Below, piece after piece: positions 36,401-51,800 of a DNA stretch of 64,000 nt (its first letter is position 1; every line of letters starts with the position of its first letter). A program made the position numbers and the translations under genes. Where the stretch lies: the NCBI GenBank assembly GCA_016617855.1, contig JAECUM010004880.1, forward strand, positions 1-64,000, written 5' to 3'. The stretch is from Megalonaias nervosa (lineage: Eukaryota; Mollusca; Bivalvia; Unionida; Unionidae). The notes under the pieces are model-generated. The model was not told the DNA's origin. It did not search any database and worked only from the letters and a program-made list of their open reading frames with translations.

Positions 36401-39400
36401 GAGCCAAGCTGGTTCAAAACTCACTTAGCAGAAGTGTAGCAAGTACTGAGTTGGATTTTCATGAGTGAGTTGGAACATTCTTAGGCAGTATTATGCTGAA
36501 ATACCATTCAACCGTATATGTACGTACATGCATGCATCCATCAGTCCATCCATGCACATGCACATGTGTAGGCACACACACAGACACAGACATACACACA
36601 CACAAAGTAGTTCCTCTATTTTAGGCCATGCAGAGCACATTGTACTGAGCAGATCCATCGTGATGCATCCATTGGTAATAGCTCATCATATTATGAAGCA
36701 GCGTTTCTGCAAGTAGAGAAGTAGGTTACCATTTACTAAATGACTTTAGTTTGTTGACATGTACACTTCAGTTTGTTCTACACATTTGCAGATTGGTTCC
36801 AAAATCATTCTCATGAAAATGATCAAATAGTTTTCTTGAAAGTTTTCAAACATGCCTTCAAAGGATAAGTAACAAACTGAGTCATACATGTTATAAAAGG
36901 TCTATAAAATTAGACTTTGACACATTATTTTAATTGCAAATTCTGGCCGATAGGGATCGTAATAATGCACTGCAGTTAATCTGCCTTTTGATGCTGCAGC
37001 TTCCTCTCACAAGAATCTTGTGCAGTTGGGCATATGTACATATTAATTAGAGAAGGAAGAGTAAAACTAAAGTAGATGAAAAGTACAATAGTGTCAGGTA
37101 ATTAAAGATAAGAAAGAAATGCTTTTATGGCATAAAACAGTAAACTGCACAAACTGCTGGTTTGTAGGAAGTCATTTCAGGCAGAACAGCTATATTTTGG
37201 GTGAGTTTGTTCTCTAGTATGATGTTCAAGAAAAATAAAGAAATACAGGAATTTAAATAGACACATTTCTTAATACACCACTTACGTTTTAGCTTACCTG
37301 GCCAAAAGGTCAATTGAGCTTATGGTATGACCCTGCCTCTGGTGATTTGTTGTCCATCATGCAATGTCTGTCATTCATCCACCGGTATTTGTTATTTTTA
37401 ACGTCTCAAAAATGACAGGACCAAATTCGGAGAGAACACCCTGGCATAATAGGCTTTCAACTTTTGTGGAATTGATGCCTACCTGCAATCAAATTTGGCC
37501 ATATTTACCAAATATAGAGAAACCTTTGCATGACTTCCCTAGAATCACTTAACATGAAACATCCTCACATAGAAGTCTTTCAGATTTGTACAAATGACAC
37601 TGATCTACCATAAAATATGACTACCATTACTAAAAATAGAAAGAAAAAAATCCATCTCTTAAAACACTAAAGAAAATTTTACTCTATTTTGCATAAAGCA
37701 ACCTGGCATTAAGGGCTTTCAAGTTCTCACAAATGATGTAAATTCACCTTTGAATATGGCTGCTGTTACTAAAATTAGAAAAACCTTGAAATGACTTTTC
37801 AGAAATCATAGAGCTTATTAGACCAGATGTGACAAAATGTATCACGGCGTGAAAAGCACTGACATAAACCAGCCACCAAATATGGTCCCTGTTACTGAAT
37901 ATAGACAAATCTTGAAACGTTTTCTTAAAAATTGCTGAATGCATTGCAGATGAATACAAAACTTGTTTTGTGCTTGAACATATCAGTAGTAAAGATGATA
38001 TTGTGAACAGTCATAATAAGCTATAATAAACTGCTAGTCAGTCTTTAAACATCATTCATCCAATCCAAACCACATGTACATGTACGCCCTTGAAAGTATA
38101 GGTTTAATTAAGAAAGCAAACCGACATAGTACGTATTTTGTTCTTAGTTGTCAGCAAAAAAGATTTTGTTACAGCTTATGGTACTGTCCATGAATTTGTT
38201 GGTATTTGATTTTTGATCCATAGAACCTCAACTGATATTCAGATCCTAGTGTGACATTTCTATTTTAGAACACAGTCAAGACTTATGTTTTCAGTCTAGA
38301 TGATTAGCCAATCAAATTTCAGCTTACATTCTGATTTGTATTCCACTGAAAGTAAACTGTTAGTCACTCTTGTCAGTCCATATATTAAAAAGGAACCACC
38401 AGTTTATTTTAAGTGATATTAAGCAACTGTATCAGATGATGGATATTAGTTATCAGCTGCTGCTTGGTAATTTGCAAAATCCCACTATTTCATTGAGTTG
38501 TAGGAAAGTTAATGCAAAGAGCAATTTAAATTAAACTTTGATATTGTTGTTCTGAGCAGTACCTTTGAGGTAGTGTGTGTTATGTTAATTAAGATTCTGT
38601 TCACTGATGGTTTAAGAGTTGCCATATATAGGTCAATAATAATATGTTTGTGTTGGTTTTGAGGATTCAGTGTCATTTGCAGCACATTGTAGGCTATACA
38701 TGGCAGCCAATATGTTAAGTGGAGCAAGATTAACAGAAAAATATCCATGGGAAGCTACTATCAAGCTTTTTTTATATACCCACATATGCCAAGTAAAGTA
38801 AAACTCATGTGGGTATGTAAGATCTCAGTGATCTATACAGGCGAGCGCCATAAAACAATGAGCCAACCGGGGCCTTTGGTATTAAAAAAGATCCTAGCTT
38901 ATATGTTTCAATTAGTTAAATAGCAAATAACCTGTCGCACTGCTTTGCCATCACCAGTCCCAACATATGAGTATTCTCCAGTTTCATTAAATGCATCATC
39001 TGTTTTCAGCAGGAATAATATCACCCATTTCAGTAATAATATTGATCAACACAGCACATGCTGCATTTATGACTGCAGCATTATTAGGGGCAACTCTTAA
39101 TTCATTATGTAAACAGTTGAATGTGCATTTCTGTTCCAAAAGTCTGTTTACTCTTGTTCTTGAAATGTTCTTTCTGCATCATTGTTTGGGGCTAAAAAGG
39201 GTGTCATAAAGAAGGATCCCTATAGGTACCCAGAATCACCTAAAATCAGGCCATCATATTAACCTGAAAATGAAAGTAATATGCATTCAATAGAAAGCCC
39301 ACTTATTATGTTTTCTGTAAGTCACTAATTTTTATATTTAATGGCTTTATATCAGATAATTGTAAAGCTTATTACCTTCCACATAACACATATTTAGATT

Positions 39401-41318
39401 GGGAACACATATTTTTAAATGAAAGCACAGTATCAACACTAATCCTTGGAATTTCAATGCATATACTGTATAATAAATTTATTACCCAATATACCCAAAA
39501 AGTCATTCACATCGCATTGTTTAAAATTTTAAACTGCAATAATAATAATGAAGGACTGAGAGATCGTATTTTATCACATATTTATTTTCGTCATTCTGTG
39601 CAATAATGTGGTTGCATTTAATAATACTCAATGTTGTAATAACTAAAATTAAATTTAACTAATTTCATCATCTGTTAATATTTGGTAACCAAAGTTTGCT
39701 ATTTCTTAGTACCTATACTAATCATGTAATATGTTCATCAGGCTTAAAGATTATTGTATTGCTATAATTTATTATGTAGTCATTGTACATTATTTTTTAA
39801 AACCATATATTAATTACAAACACCATAGCATTTCCAAAATTATGACATAGAAATTGGTCTCTGAATATTTTGGAATCATGAGTGGATCCTGGCCATCTAG
39901 CAACACAGTTTGCCATTTTAAATTTGGCATCACATACCGTCTGAAATTTGATTAAATTTAATTCAATCATATATGTAAAGAGGTTATAGTAATAATTTTT
40001 AAAAAGATAACAATAGACTAATATTCCTTAATACATATTAAATTTTTTATCACATCTGTAAATGACCATAAAATTGATTAAAAGTAATCATTCCTTTAAT
40101 ATGATATATCATTCTAACTTAATATTCCAACTGGAATGTACTATTATCATCATTACATAATAAATTAAATTTGTTTAAACTCATTGGGTTAATGACACTC
40201 TGTGGCATTATTAACTATCCTAGTTTTACTGTATATTTCGTAATGATAATGGTTTTCTTACCTTCTATGTTTGTACTGTTTACAGTTTTATGTATCAACC
40301 AGTTTACAGTTATTGTATGTGAGCCATTACTACAACATTTACTATTATCATTACTACTATTATATTTCTTATAGGCTTTTCTTGAAAGACTCAAAAAGCC
40401 TTTATTCTAAATTGGACATTGGTTTCTGTGTCTGTATCATTTGCCATTATGCATACTAGTATGCACTTTCAATGAATGAAATACTGAAACTCCTGAATTA
40501 TAATTGCATCATGATTTATATTATTGCTTTAATGACAACAATGAAAGGAAATATTAAACAAATTAAATAATCAAATATTTGTTTTGTATATACCTGCACA
40601 TTCAGTGAGTGAAAACCTTTCATGTTGACATAATCCTGTTCTTTTTCTGTGGGGGAGCAGTGATTTTGATAAATGTTCCATCAGTGCACCCAATCACAGA
40701 AGGAAATCCTAGGTATGGAAAATAAACATAATTTTGTCAATGGTGATAGTTATAATTCTCAAAATTTACACTTATTTAATGATATATTTTAAAGATATAC
40801 ATATTATAATGATTATCAGGGGGTGGCGGAATAGGAAGTCATACAAGACACAACTTATATATATATATATATATATATATGTGGAGAGGGAGATAGAGTA
40901 ACTTGAAGTAAGATGTCTTTGTTTACAATAGTTGTTTACAATATACTGTTTAAATATTTTCTATTGCATTGCCTTCTCCAAGGAATCAATTATAACATTT
41001 GTACCAAGGTATCAAGAAAATTTAACATGTCAGTCTAATTTATAGATATGAGTGTCCGTGTGGTTATTTTTAATACACATCAGTTTATCTATATACCTGT
41101 GGACCAGAAAAAGATTCATACTTATGCAGATTGATATGGATAGACACAATAAGTATCCTATTTCTCATAAAACATTGCGATTGAAATATGCATAGAAATA
41201 ATTGTATAAACCAATTTGCTAAGTATCACATAGTTAATTTATTTGAGACAATCACTTTTTAAGTCAAGAAATTCAAAAATTTTTCTGAGCACTAAAACAG
41301 GACCACATGGAATAATTT

Positions 41319-41367
<49 letters not shown>

Positions 41368-41689
41368 GTGTGGCTATGAAAGAATTATATCCCATGAAAT
41401 AAATTTGTATATGTAAATAAGTACTCATCCATTTATTTATCATTATAATCCAGTATATTAGCAGTTATCTGTTTATCCATCCATCTATGTAACCATTTAT
41501 GCATTCAAGGAACAACCATACATGTATAAAAATGAGTGGTAGCTATGTTGTAGTAATGTATACATCCTTGACAAAGTTAATTGTATGAATTTAAGAATAA
41601 AATTATAAAATATATAAACTGATGAGTAATTTATGATATTTGTAAAAATGTATTAATTATGCACCTGCAGGAATAATAGTAGTACTAAA

Positions 41690-41729
<40 letters not shown>

Positions 41730-44700
41730 TACTAATTGCACCATATAGAATATTTAAAAATTGTAATGAAAATGTTATAAAAGAGTATACACTTGCATCT
41801 TGACAGTGTATCCATTTCAATGCTCCATGATATTCCATTACTGTTTCACCATTCGTTTACTGAGTTATTGGCTTGAGTATTATGATGTATATTTTTGTCA
41901 CTAACATAAATGCAACAAAGCAACTTCTTAGGATACGTACACACCAGATGTTTTGTGGAATTGTTGTTTTACCATTGCCAGTTCATCATCACTTGGAAAC
42001 TTTATGTACTGACGAGCCAGAGACACTATTGTCCTTGCAGCTCTGATTACAACACAGCTCACTGTCGGCTGTAATAACCACATGCTGTCTCCGATCAGCC
42101 ACATATGGGTTCCACTTGCAAATTTAATATTTAAGGGTGCAGAGCACCTGACATTGTGGTGCAAGTGATTTAGACTGGTTGTTTTAATGGTAATAGGAAC
42201 TGTTCCAAAATTGATACCAAAAATAAAATTGTGTGCTTTCTAAGTCTAAATCTTTGGAAGCATTCTAAATCATCCACATCGTGTAAGGTTAGCCTTTCCT
42301 TCGTTCTTTTGCCCCTTCTCTGTTGTCTATGTAGGCGATGTGCATATGTTATTTTTGAGTGTATTCTTTAAGTTAGGAAAGACCTTATCTCATCGATTTG
42401 AGTGAAATACTCAAGTTGAGTTGAGTGGTTTCCTCATCATAGATTAGTGGATCATGATTTGAGGGCACACTCGGGTCTTTGAGGGAGAACTCAGATTTGA
42501 GTGTGAGTGTGGATTTGAGGAGTTTAATGAATATGGGGCCTGATGTTTATTATCATTATTGTCTGAAAAGCATTCTTTGGTTACTTATTTCTTGATTTTG
42601 TTAATTCATGTAAATTCAAAACTTCACCTCTGAGAATCAAGTCTTGATTTGCTACCTATTTCTTACTGCATATTCTTTAATAATATTTCTTATTATGTAA
42701 ATAAACATCAATTCAAATGACTTTGCAGGCAGGCATATTTATTATTATTACCTCTACTGATCATTGACCAGAAGGGCTTATGGAATGGGCAGTTATCAAT
42801 TGTTTATCTGTTGCCTATCATCCATCATCTGTCCATCTGTTACCAAACATTTGTTATTGTTACACCTAAACTACTTAGAAGAATGCCATGAAACATGAAA
42901 CTATACATGCACATTAATCCCAAGGGCTGGTTAGATCTAAATGAAAATGTGCCACTCAGACATCATGAAATCTTATTGTTGCTATTCCTTCTGCACAGAT
43001 GGTCATATCAACATGGGGTTTCACTGAAAGACTTCTCATAATCTTGAGCTTTTCCTAGATGAAAATGGCTCTGATTTTACATTCAGTTTGGTCACCATTG
43101 CAGCCATCTTGAACATTTTGTTATTGCTCATCCTTGATGCATGGCCAAATAAACATGCAGTTTTCACCAAAAGACGTTTTTGACGTCTGGTTGGTTCTAT
43201 ATGAAATGGGTGCCGATCTGACAACCAGTATGGCCACCATGACAACCATCTTGAAAATTTTAGTCTGCTCTTCCAGAATAGATGGTCATGTTGACATGGA
43301 ATTGTCACCAAAAGACTTGTTTTGATGTCTACTTGGCCCTAAATAAAAATGATGCCAGTTTTACATCCAATATGGCCACAACAGTGGCCATCTTAAAATT
43401 TTTTTTAACACTTAAGAATATCAGAAATAGGTTTTGACACTCAGCAGTTAATAGAAAGAAATGGCCTTTTATTCTGGATTCCTGAAAATTCTCTCTGGCC
43501 AGTAGTGTCAGTCCCAGTTGTTTATTATTCATTTTCTTTATATCCACCCCTCTGTAAACTCTTGCTGGTTAATATTAGGATCTTTAGCAGTGGAGGTAAA
43601 TATGTTTATTTGGGTCTTGGTTTAGGACATTGGAATTCATCCATGAAGAACCTGTTGTTCCTGATGTATCCCATGTTCTTTATTATTATTTTAGTAACAG
43701 ATTTTATTTTGTTGATAACTTAGAATATTCTAGAAATGGTCTTTTGACCATCATCTTGGTTCCACTTTTGTGTGATAGCTTTTTATATAATGTTGTTTAC
43801 TTGAGAAATTACTTATTCTTGCATTTAACATCTGAGGCAATATCAGTCATATTGTTATGTTCACTATTTCATTGGTGTGAAATTATTTATTCATATTTTT
43901 ATTCATTGGAAATACAAAGCGCTCATCTGTAATATTCTTGTACTGGAACTTTACTTTGGAATTATGGTGAATTCAGACAAGAACATTCTTTGATTATATT
44001 ATTGTGATACATCAAAAGACTTAGCACATCTCCACAATACAGGCCACTGGCATATTAGTATATTCAAGACTACAGGCACGTCGACACATTCAGTATTGGA
44101 ACTTATTTGGAATAACGCTAGAATTCAGTAGGAACTTTGTACATTGTGACTTGTGATCATTCTTTTAGGACTGTTGGGGATTTAATTCACATTATTGTAA
44201 GTTCTTTTTAAATTTTCACCTTGTATTCTAAGGAAATAAATTATTTGTTGAATTTTGCAAAACTTCTTGGGTTTTACTCTTTTATTTTTCTTAGTTTAAG
44301 ACCATAGCATCATAATACTTGAGAGATGCCCAAGGAATATATTTCCTAAATTAATGCTTCGGTGAATTATTTCAGATGTTTGATCTTGTATCAGGGCAGT
44401 TGTTATGTTCCTTTGTCTTTGATGTCAGCATCATGTCCATCTCCATGGATCCCACAGAATTCAGGCTGTTTGCTGGAGGCATTGATGGCAACATATATTT
44501 GGTTAACCTGTATGGTGTGGTAAGTTTTACACGTTAACATAAATAGTGCCACAGCGATTCATCATAGTGTTTGGTCAGAAAAGTTAAAACTCTGCTATAA
44601 ATGTTTGAGGCTTCAATGGTAAATTTGTTCTCAGTATTTATTTACAAATGTGTTGCAAGTGACAAATAAGCATTTTTAATGATATTGCTTGAAATGGCAT

Positions 44701-47700
44701 TACCATTTCATTACTCTGCATTGTTATAATGTCACTTCTAATCCCAGGAACTCTGGGGAGACTGGATTAAAAGTCCATGTTACTTGTAACCCTATAAATT
44801 CTGGAGAGACTGGATTAAAGTCTGTGTTACTTTTAACACTATGAACTGTTGAGATAATAGATCAAAGTCAATGTCACTTGTACTCTTTTGAAGTTGGTAG
44901 AGACTTCATCAAAGTCTAGGTCACATGTAGTCCTGTGGAGACTGGAGAGACTGGATTAGAGTCCGATTCACTTGTAATCCCTTGATGTATGTAGAGGCTG
45001 GATCAAGGCCCACATCAGTTGTAATTCTTTTAAGTCCATAGAGACTGGATCAGTGTCCATGACACTTGTTATCCTTTGAACTCTGGAGAGACTGGATAAA
45101 AGTCTATGTAACTTATAATCCTTTGAACGCTGGAGAGACTGGATAAAAGTCTATGTAACTTATAATCCTTTGAACTCTGGAGAGACTGGATAAAAGTCTA
45201 TGTAACTTATAATCCTTTGAACTCTGGAGAGACTGGAGCAGAGTCCAGCACACTTGTAATCCCTTGAAGTCCATAGAGACTGGATCAGTAGTTTAAGTAA
45301 ATTTCACTCCCAAATACAAATTTCTTATTAAAAACTCTCAGTGGCCAATGTCAGGTTTCTTATTAGAAACTCCCAATGGCCAATGTCAAGTTTCTTATTA
45401 AAAACTCCTAATGTAGACGTTTTTATTGGTGAATAATCAGATTTGTCAGACATGTCTGTTGTCTAGCATATCTAAATATTTATGAAAATAGACTGTATAA
45501 TGTTTCCAATGAAGTCAGGGTGAATTTATTTACAAGAAATTTAAGTGTTCAAATTCAAATGGAAGTTATGCTTCTAGGTGTACATTTGCAATGGAATTAC
45601 TTTTAAGGATACAATGAGATTGTTTGGTGAGTACATATGTACTTTATTTACACTATACATTTGTCAGTTTTCTCACATATGCATGTATCAATGCATGGTT
45701 CTTTGCAAAAAAATTCAATATCAAATATGTAATTACTGTTTTGAGTACTGCACTTTTAATATGTGTAAATTTAATGTTAGTTAATGCATCACTGAAGTTC
45801 ATAGCTTTGCACCCCCAACCCCACTGCTTTCTTGCATAGCCAAGAGGATACACATGCCAAGTTTCTTCATTGACTTGTCTCTATAAAGCATGATATGTTG
45901 CATAACACAATTGCAATTTGTGAACCCTGACCATAATGTTATAACAGGGTTGTACTGGTACACATTCCTGAGAATCCCAAACTCATTTTTAACTTTATTG
46001 GCACTGATGACCACATCACCGTTCTCGCTTGGTTACTATAATGAGAAGTCAGTGTGTCATTTTGATCTCTGCAAAACTGTGGCATGTCACTTACATTCTT
46101 AGGAAAAGTGTTAAGCTCAGACACAATGAATGTCTAAAAATATATCAGACACAGTGAATATCTTAAAAATATCTAATGGTCCAGGAATCTATCTCCCTCA
46201 TTACACCATGTGATGAACATATGCTAGGCTACATATCTGGAGCAATACTTGACAGGTGCACCGACAAAGATTAGGGTTGACAATAGGCTAATATGAAGTC
46301 TTTGCATCATACAAAAGAGCCAGCTTTTAAGGCTAATTACATGTATTAATAACTGCTGATTATCTAATTGTGATTTATGCTTTTCATACATGATTAATAG
46401 AACATTGTTTGTTTGCCTTTTAAATTAAATATCAGGGCTTTATTATCCAGGCATGTGACCTTGCTTTTGATGCTTTGCCAATGGAGACTGACAAAGCAGT
46501 ATTCTAAAAGTCAGATTTTTTCTCAAATGGTTTTCAATAAATAAAAATCGTAACATACCTGTATTTAAGTAGCCATGACTGTTGTTTGTCTTCACTCACA
46601 ACAGTGATGTTTTGCATGCTGTACTACAGGTGAGAAATTGCAACCACTTGTAATCGGCAACAGTTAACAGGAAATCATGGATGATTACACATATATTCAT
46701 TAAATGGATAAATTATGTAAGCAAACAAATAAGTCATCACACAGATATGATCTACATCCAAGACTTTGTACTTGCGTCACAGTTTCATGAAAGCAATTAG
46801 GCTGATGGTGAAGTGATGAATATGATGATGAAAATGTATGTTCTGAGAGACCTGGCTGTGATATGACATACCCTGAAATTTTAGAGAGTATAAAAGAGAT
46901 TTAAAACTTCATGATTGCTACAGGTGACCATTATTTAGCTATGGCACAAGAAATGAAGTCATTAACAAAAGCCACATTAGTTAAAGAATGATGTAAGAAA
47001 AACTGACAATGCTCCTTGCCTTATTCAAGCCAGGCTCTTGAATTGTAAACATTATGAATTATGAATTATACAGAGTATTTAAACATTGTGGAGTGTCATT
47101 CATAATTCCAGTGGACTTATGGTAAAAGTATAAAGGTACCATATCTCATTTTTCAGATGTTTTTTGTGACATGGATAATATTTCTATGTAAAGCAACTGT
47201 ATTTATTCATGTGACAGAATATGATTTTCAGTAGGAACATATATTCAGATAATTCTTCATTAAATGCATGTATTTAAAATAAAATAATTTTGTGCACTTT
47301 TGCACAAAGGGGCATCGAGTTGTCTAAAGCACTCACCATTACGGATCACTGCCATCAATCTGTGTGGATTTGAGTCTTGGGTTTGGCCAGTGTGGGTACA
47401 TGAGGAAGCCTGCCATTAGCTTCCCATGGGTTAGTGGTTCTTCCCGGTGCTGTTCTGGGTTCTTCCTCCACCAATTATACTGGCCACCATGTATAGCCTA
47501 TCTTGTGCTGAGAAATGGCATTAAGTTTACACAGAAATGGCATTAAGTTTACACAGAAATGACATTAAGTTTACACAGAAATGGCATTAAACCCAGTAAA
47601 GTTTACATAGTCAAACTGTTACCAATGCTGTCATAACTGCATTCTTTTTCTCATCACATAAGCGCTTGGAGACTCTTTTCAAATCAGCAAAACCCTCATT

Positions 47701-48825
47701 AAACCAAAAACCTTTCAAAACTGAACAAAAATTGTGGGTCTCAAGGGTATGTGGTTTTGAGGTGTTTCATTGTCTATGTTTTTATGTGTTGTCTAATATT
47801 GTAAAGCACTTAGAGCTTCTAAAGATTAGGCACTGTACTAAATCCACATTATTATTATTATTATTATTATCTTAAGAACACTTCACAGTTCTATCTCTGT
47901 GAAGTGACTGCTGTTACACATCGCTTTGAGAAAAATTTGAGGGGATCTAAATAAGACATATCTCTAAGGCAGTCAGCTACTATCATTCTATAAAAAAAAT
48001 CCATCAATATGTTGCTTCATGACAGTGTACTGTAAATCTCTTTTCTGCAAACTCTGGCTTAGGGTGTTTAGTTTTCCAAAGATGACATGAAGGTAGAGCA
48101 GAAGAAACATGAATTTATATGATGTCATGCTATGTTCCTGTGAATTTGCCATAATGTCCCCATCCATATGGTCAATCAATACACCAACTATAGACACAGC
48201 AAATCATCAAACTTTCTCTAAGTCATCTCCCATACACAGCCTTTGTACATGGTGAACTTCCTGGGGGGGGGAGGGTTCAAGATGGGGACATTGGTACTTG
48301 TTTGTCAGAATTGCAGTGTGGAGAGATAAGTTAAGGACCTCTCATGGTAGGAGTGAAGAAAGGTACAGATGTTCACACTGTAGCCTATCTCTGAGGCTGT
48401 TTTAACAGCATCCAAACTCACTAGTGAGGGTCTATATGCCACACAATACATTAAAAAAAATAGATCCAGGTTTCTGTCAGAAAATCTGACACATCTATAA
48501 TTTTCCCAAGCACCATCGTCACATTAACAGATCCAGTGGTGAAGGTCTTTGTTATATCTAATTCATTAAATGTCAAGTATGCACCAAGTTTTGATGTAAT
48601 GTTAGGAGTATTGGTGGATGGTAAATTTATAAGTTTCATGCACTGAGTTTCATATTCCCCTTCAATCAAATGCAAAAAGTATAAAATTATTGTTTGGAAT
48701 CTAATGGATAAGATATAACAAATATCTTCAGCATAGGATCTGTTAGTGTGACCAGGTTTGTTATTGCTACTCCTCCTACACAACTTGGAGGGCAACCCTG
48801 AAACTTCACACACACACACACACAT

Positions 48826-48865
<40 letters not shown>

Positions 48866-51800
48866 GTATAGTTGCACCTAAATGAAAATGGTGCTGCTCA
48901 GACATTCAGTATGGTCATTACATCAGCCATGTAGAAAATCTTGTTATTGCTACTCCTTCTGATTGGATGGCTATATCAACAGGGGTGTGTAAAAAATGTC
49001 TTTGCATTGCTTGTTTTCAATCCAGTGTCTAACATGGCCACCACAGCAGCCATCTTGAAAATCCTGTTATTGTTACTCCTGAATGATCATATCAACACCG
49101 GGTTTCACTTAAAGACTTCTTATGATGTCTAGCTGGTCCAAAATGAAAATGGTTGATAAATATGGCCACCACCAGCAGCTATTTTGAAAATCTTATCACT
49201 ACTTGACTTGTCATTAAATAGGCCCTTGAAAATTATTGAGTCTTTGAAAGTCCTTGAAAAGTCCTTGAATTTTATACTCACAAAGCTGTAACAACAGTCT
49301 TATTTTATTACATGCCATAAACATGGCAATAAATTAATTGAAGATTATGAAATTACACAAAAAGAAAATCTTAATTGCAATAAAATGTTTGAACAACTTA
49401 AATTACAAGTCCCATTTACATTAAATTCTTGAGGTAAATCAGCAATGGATGGTGATTAGTTAAGACAGCAGTGATAATGTTATGATACCTGAAATCATTC
49501 ATTTATGATGCATATATTTTTTATCATTGTCATATTAAGTTTTAGTTACTATGATTTGATGTGTTTGTGTGAATTTGTTCTTTTACAGCCATTACAAAGA
49601 GAAAGACATATTCAAAGCACAGACACTAGTGTTACATGCTTCAAAGGCCACAGGTTAGAATACAATAGAACTGCTAATATTGAAATTTTACAACTGTATG
49701 TTGAATAAGGTTTGTTACTTTGTCATATGAGGACATAGAATCACTTTATTTAGTGAGAACATCTATTTTACTTAGATCCTGAAATTGATATTTCTGTGTC
49801 CAGCTCTCTTTTTTTAATTCATTGTAAAGCTCTTAGGAATATGAAAAATATTGTTAATTCTTACATAAGTTTATGTTGGAGGGTCTGAACAGAGGAGCAT
49901 GTTTTCTTTTTGTCTGCACAATAATTTTAGTATTGCAACATCTACCTTTATCAAACTTTGTAGATGGTGTGCACTTATGGTAAGGAAGACCCATTTGATT
50001 TGGTGGTTAAAAGGTCACAGGACAAGGTCATTGTGACTGAAAAAAAAATAGTTTTACACAGTTACTTAGTCCTACATCACAGATCTGGACCAAACTTCAC
50101 TGATGGCTTGCACATGGGAAAATAGGAAGCCTATATATTTTGGGGTCAAACAGTTAAAGGTCAGAGTCATTGCAACTAAGAGATGAAAAATGGAATATGA
50201 TTTTAGCTCTCATCACTCACTTGGACTAAACTTTATGGAAGGCTTGCATTTTGAGTAAAGAAGAAACCTATTGATTTATGGGTCAGTTGTTAAGGTTGGT
50301 GTAATAGAAAAATTAAAAATGGCTTCTGCAGAAAAATGTCTGTTCTTGACCTTGTACACTTCATGAAAGTTTGTGGATGGCTTACACTTTTGGTAAGAAC
50401 AGGGTCTGTTAATGTTGGCATCAATAGGTCATAGGTCAAGGTCACTGACTAAAGAAGAAAAATGGTTTCTGCATAATAACTAATTCTAGACCAAGTACTA
50501 TGAGAAAAGATTTTGAGGTTTTGCACACAAGATAGTAAGAGGCCTATTGGTTTGGGGGGTCAAAAGGTCAAAGGTCATTGTGACTTAAGAAAAATATTGT
50601 TTTTTATAATAACATTTGTTCCGGTGTAAATTCATTTATTAAAATTTAAGTAAAATTTAAGAAACCCTTAGGTTTTGGGATCTGAATGTCAGAGGTCATA
50701 AAGCTGAGTTAATGTGTAATTAAACAAAGGTCAAGATCCTTGAAAATCATTTGTTAGTAATCTCCAAAGTAAAATATTCCTACTAATACCAACAAAGAGG
50801 ACTAGAAAACACAGGGAAGTCATATAATATGCTGCTTTTGATACCCTTGTTCAGTTTTGGTTGTGATGTACAGTGAAAAATTGAAGGAGACGTATTTGCC
50901 AAATCTGTCCAGAGTTTCATTTTACTAATCAATGAAGCTGTTTGTGAATAGATTGATATAGTTCAAGAATACATGTGATTGCATGCAACTGTCAGAAGCC
51001 GCAGGGTGAAGATTATAGTTTATGCATGTCAAGCATTTGTACTAGTTCATTCATGAGACCTTGGAGATACTTTTAGAAAGGGTGTGCCTTGTCTTCTTTT
51101 TGTAATTAAATCTGTAACATAATCAGATAGATTTGAAGTAGGAACTTTTCTGAAAGTTCTGGCAGTTATACAATTTTCACAACCATAATCTTTTTGCAAA
51201 ATTAATAAAGAAACCTAACATTTGAACATATTTTTAAAACTATAATATTTTTTCAGTAATTTATTTAGCAAAATGTTTATGTTAAGAATATAAATTAATA
51301 TCCCAATTCAGAAACATATGGCAGATTTAAATTGTTATTATATTGCAGTTGGAAAATTTCTTTTTTATTAATTCTTTGCAGCAAACAGGTATGCTGCCTG
51401 TCAGTGTCATTGGATGGCACAAAATTAGCATCTGGATCACATGACTGCAGTGTTAAAATCTGGGATGTCTTTAGTGGACAGTGTATTAGAACTCTCAGTC
51501 ACAAAGGTATAGCACTGGATACTATATATACTTGCTTCTAAGTTGAGTCCATTGCATAATGTGACAGCAGATTAGGATCTATATTGTTTGTTATACTGAT
51601 TATGGCTAACAAACTGTATTGACTTAGAATTGCTGGCATGTTATGTCAGACAATCTTCAATTGAATATAAGCAGTTTCTCAGAGTGTTAATGTCTATTGT
51701 CTTGCAGCTATGTGTCTGTTGATCATTCATAAATTCATTAACTGTTTGTTAACCTTTTCAATTTGTGGAACAAATGACCTGAAAGCGGAACATTGATTAG

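Larger units (their letters stand above)
38990..42540 (-). mobile_element. PIF/Harbinger DNA transposon fossil
   Basis: A minus-strand transposase in at least four exons lies inside WDR18 intron 5. The right end (minus 5' end) may be GGCCCCATATTCATTAAACTC at about 42520-42540, which resembles a Harbinger-type terminal repeat; no matching inverted copy was found on the left. The Myb-like partner gene of these transposons was not seen. Confidence 0.7.

Noticed and set aside
38800..38960. Left terminal repeat of the Harbinger element (GGGGCCTTTGGTATTAAA)
   Set aside because: Only the GGGCC core matches the right end, and the orientation does not form an inverted repeat.
43036..43311. 91-codon minus-strand ORF
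   Set aside because: Lies entirely in the ~130-bp dispersed repeat array with no family resemblance.
48451..48905. Cys/Val-rich ORFs on the minus strand
   Set aside because: Translation of the (CA)n microsatellite and flanking repeat.
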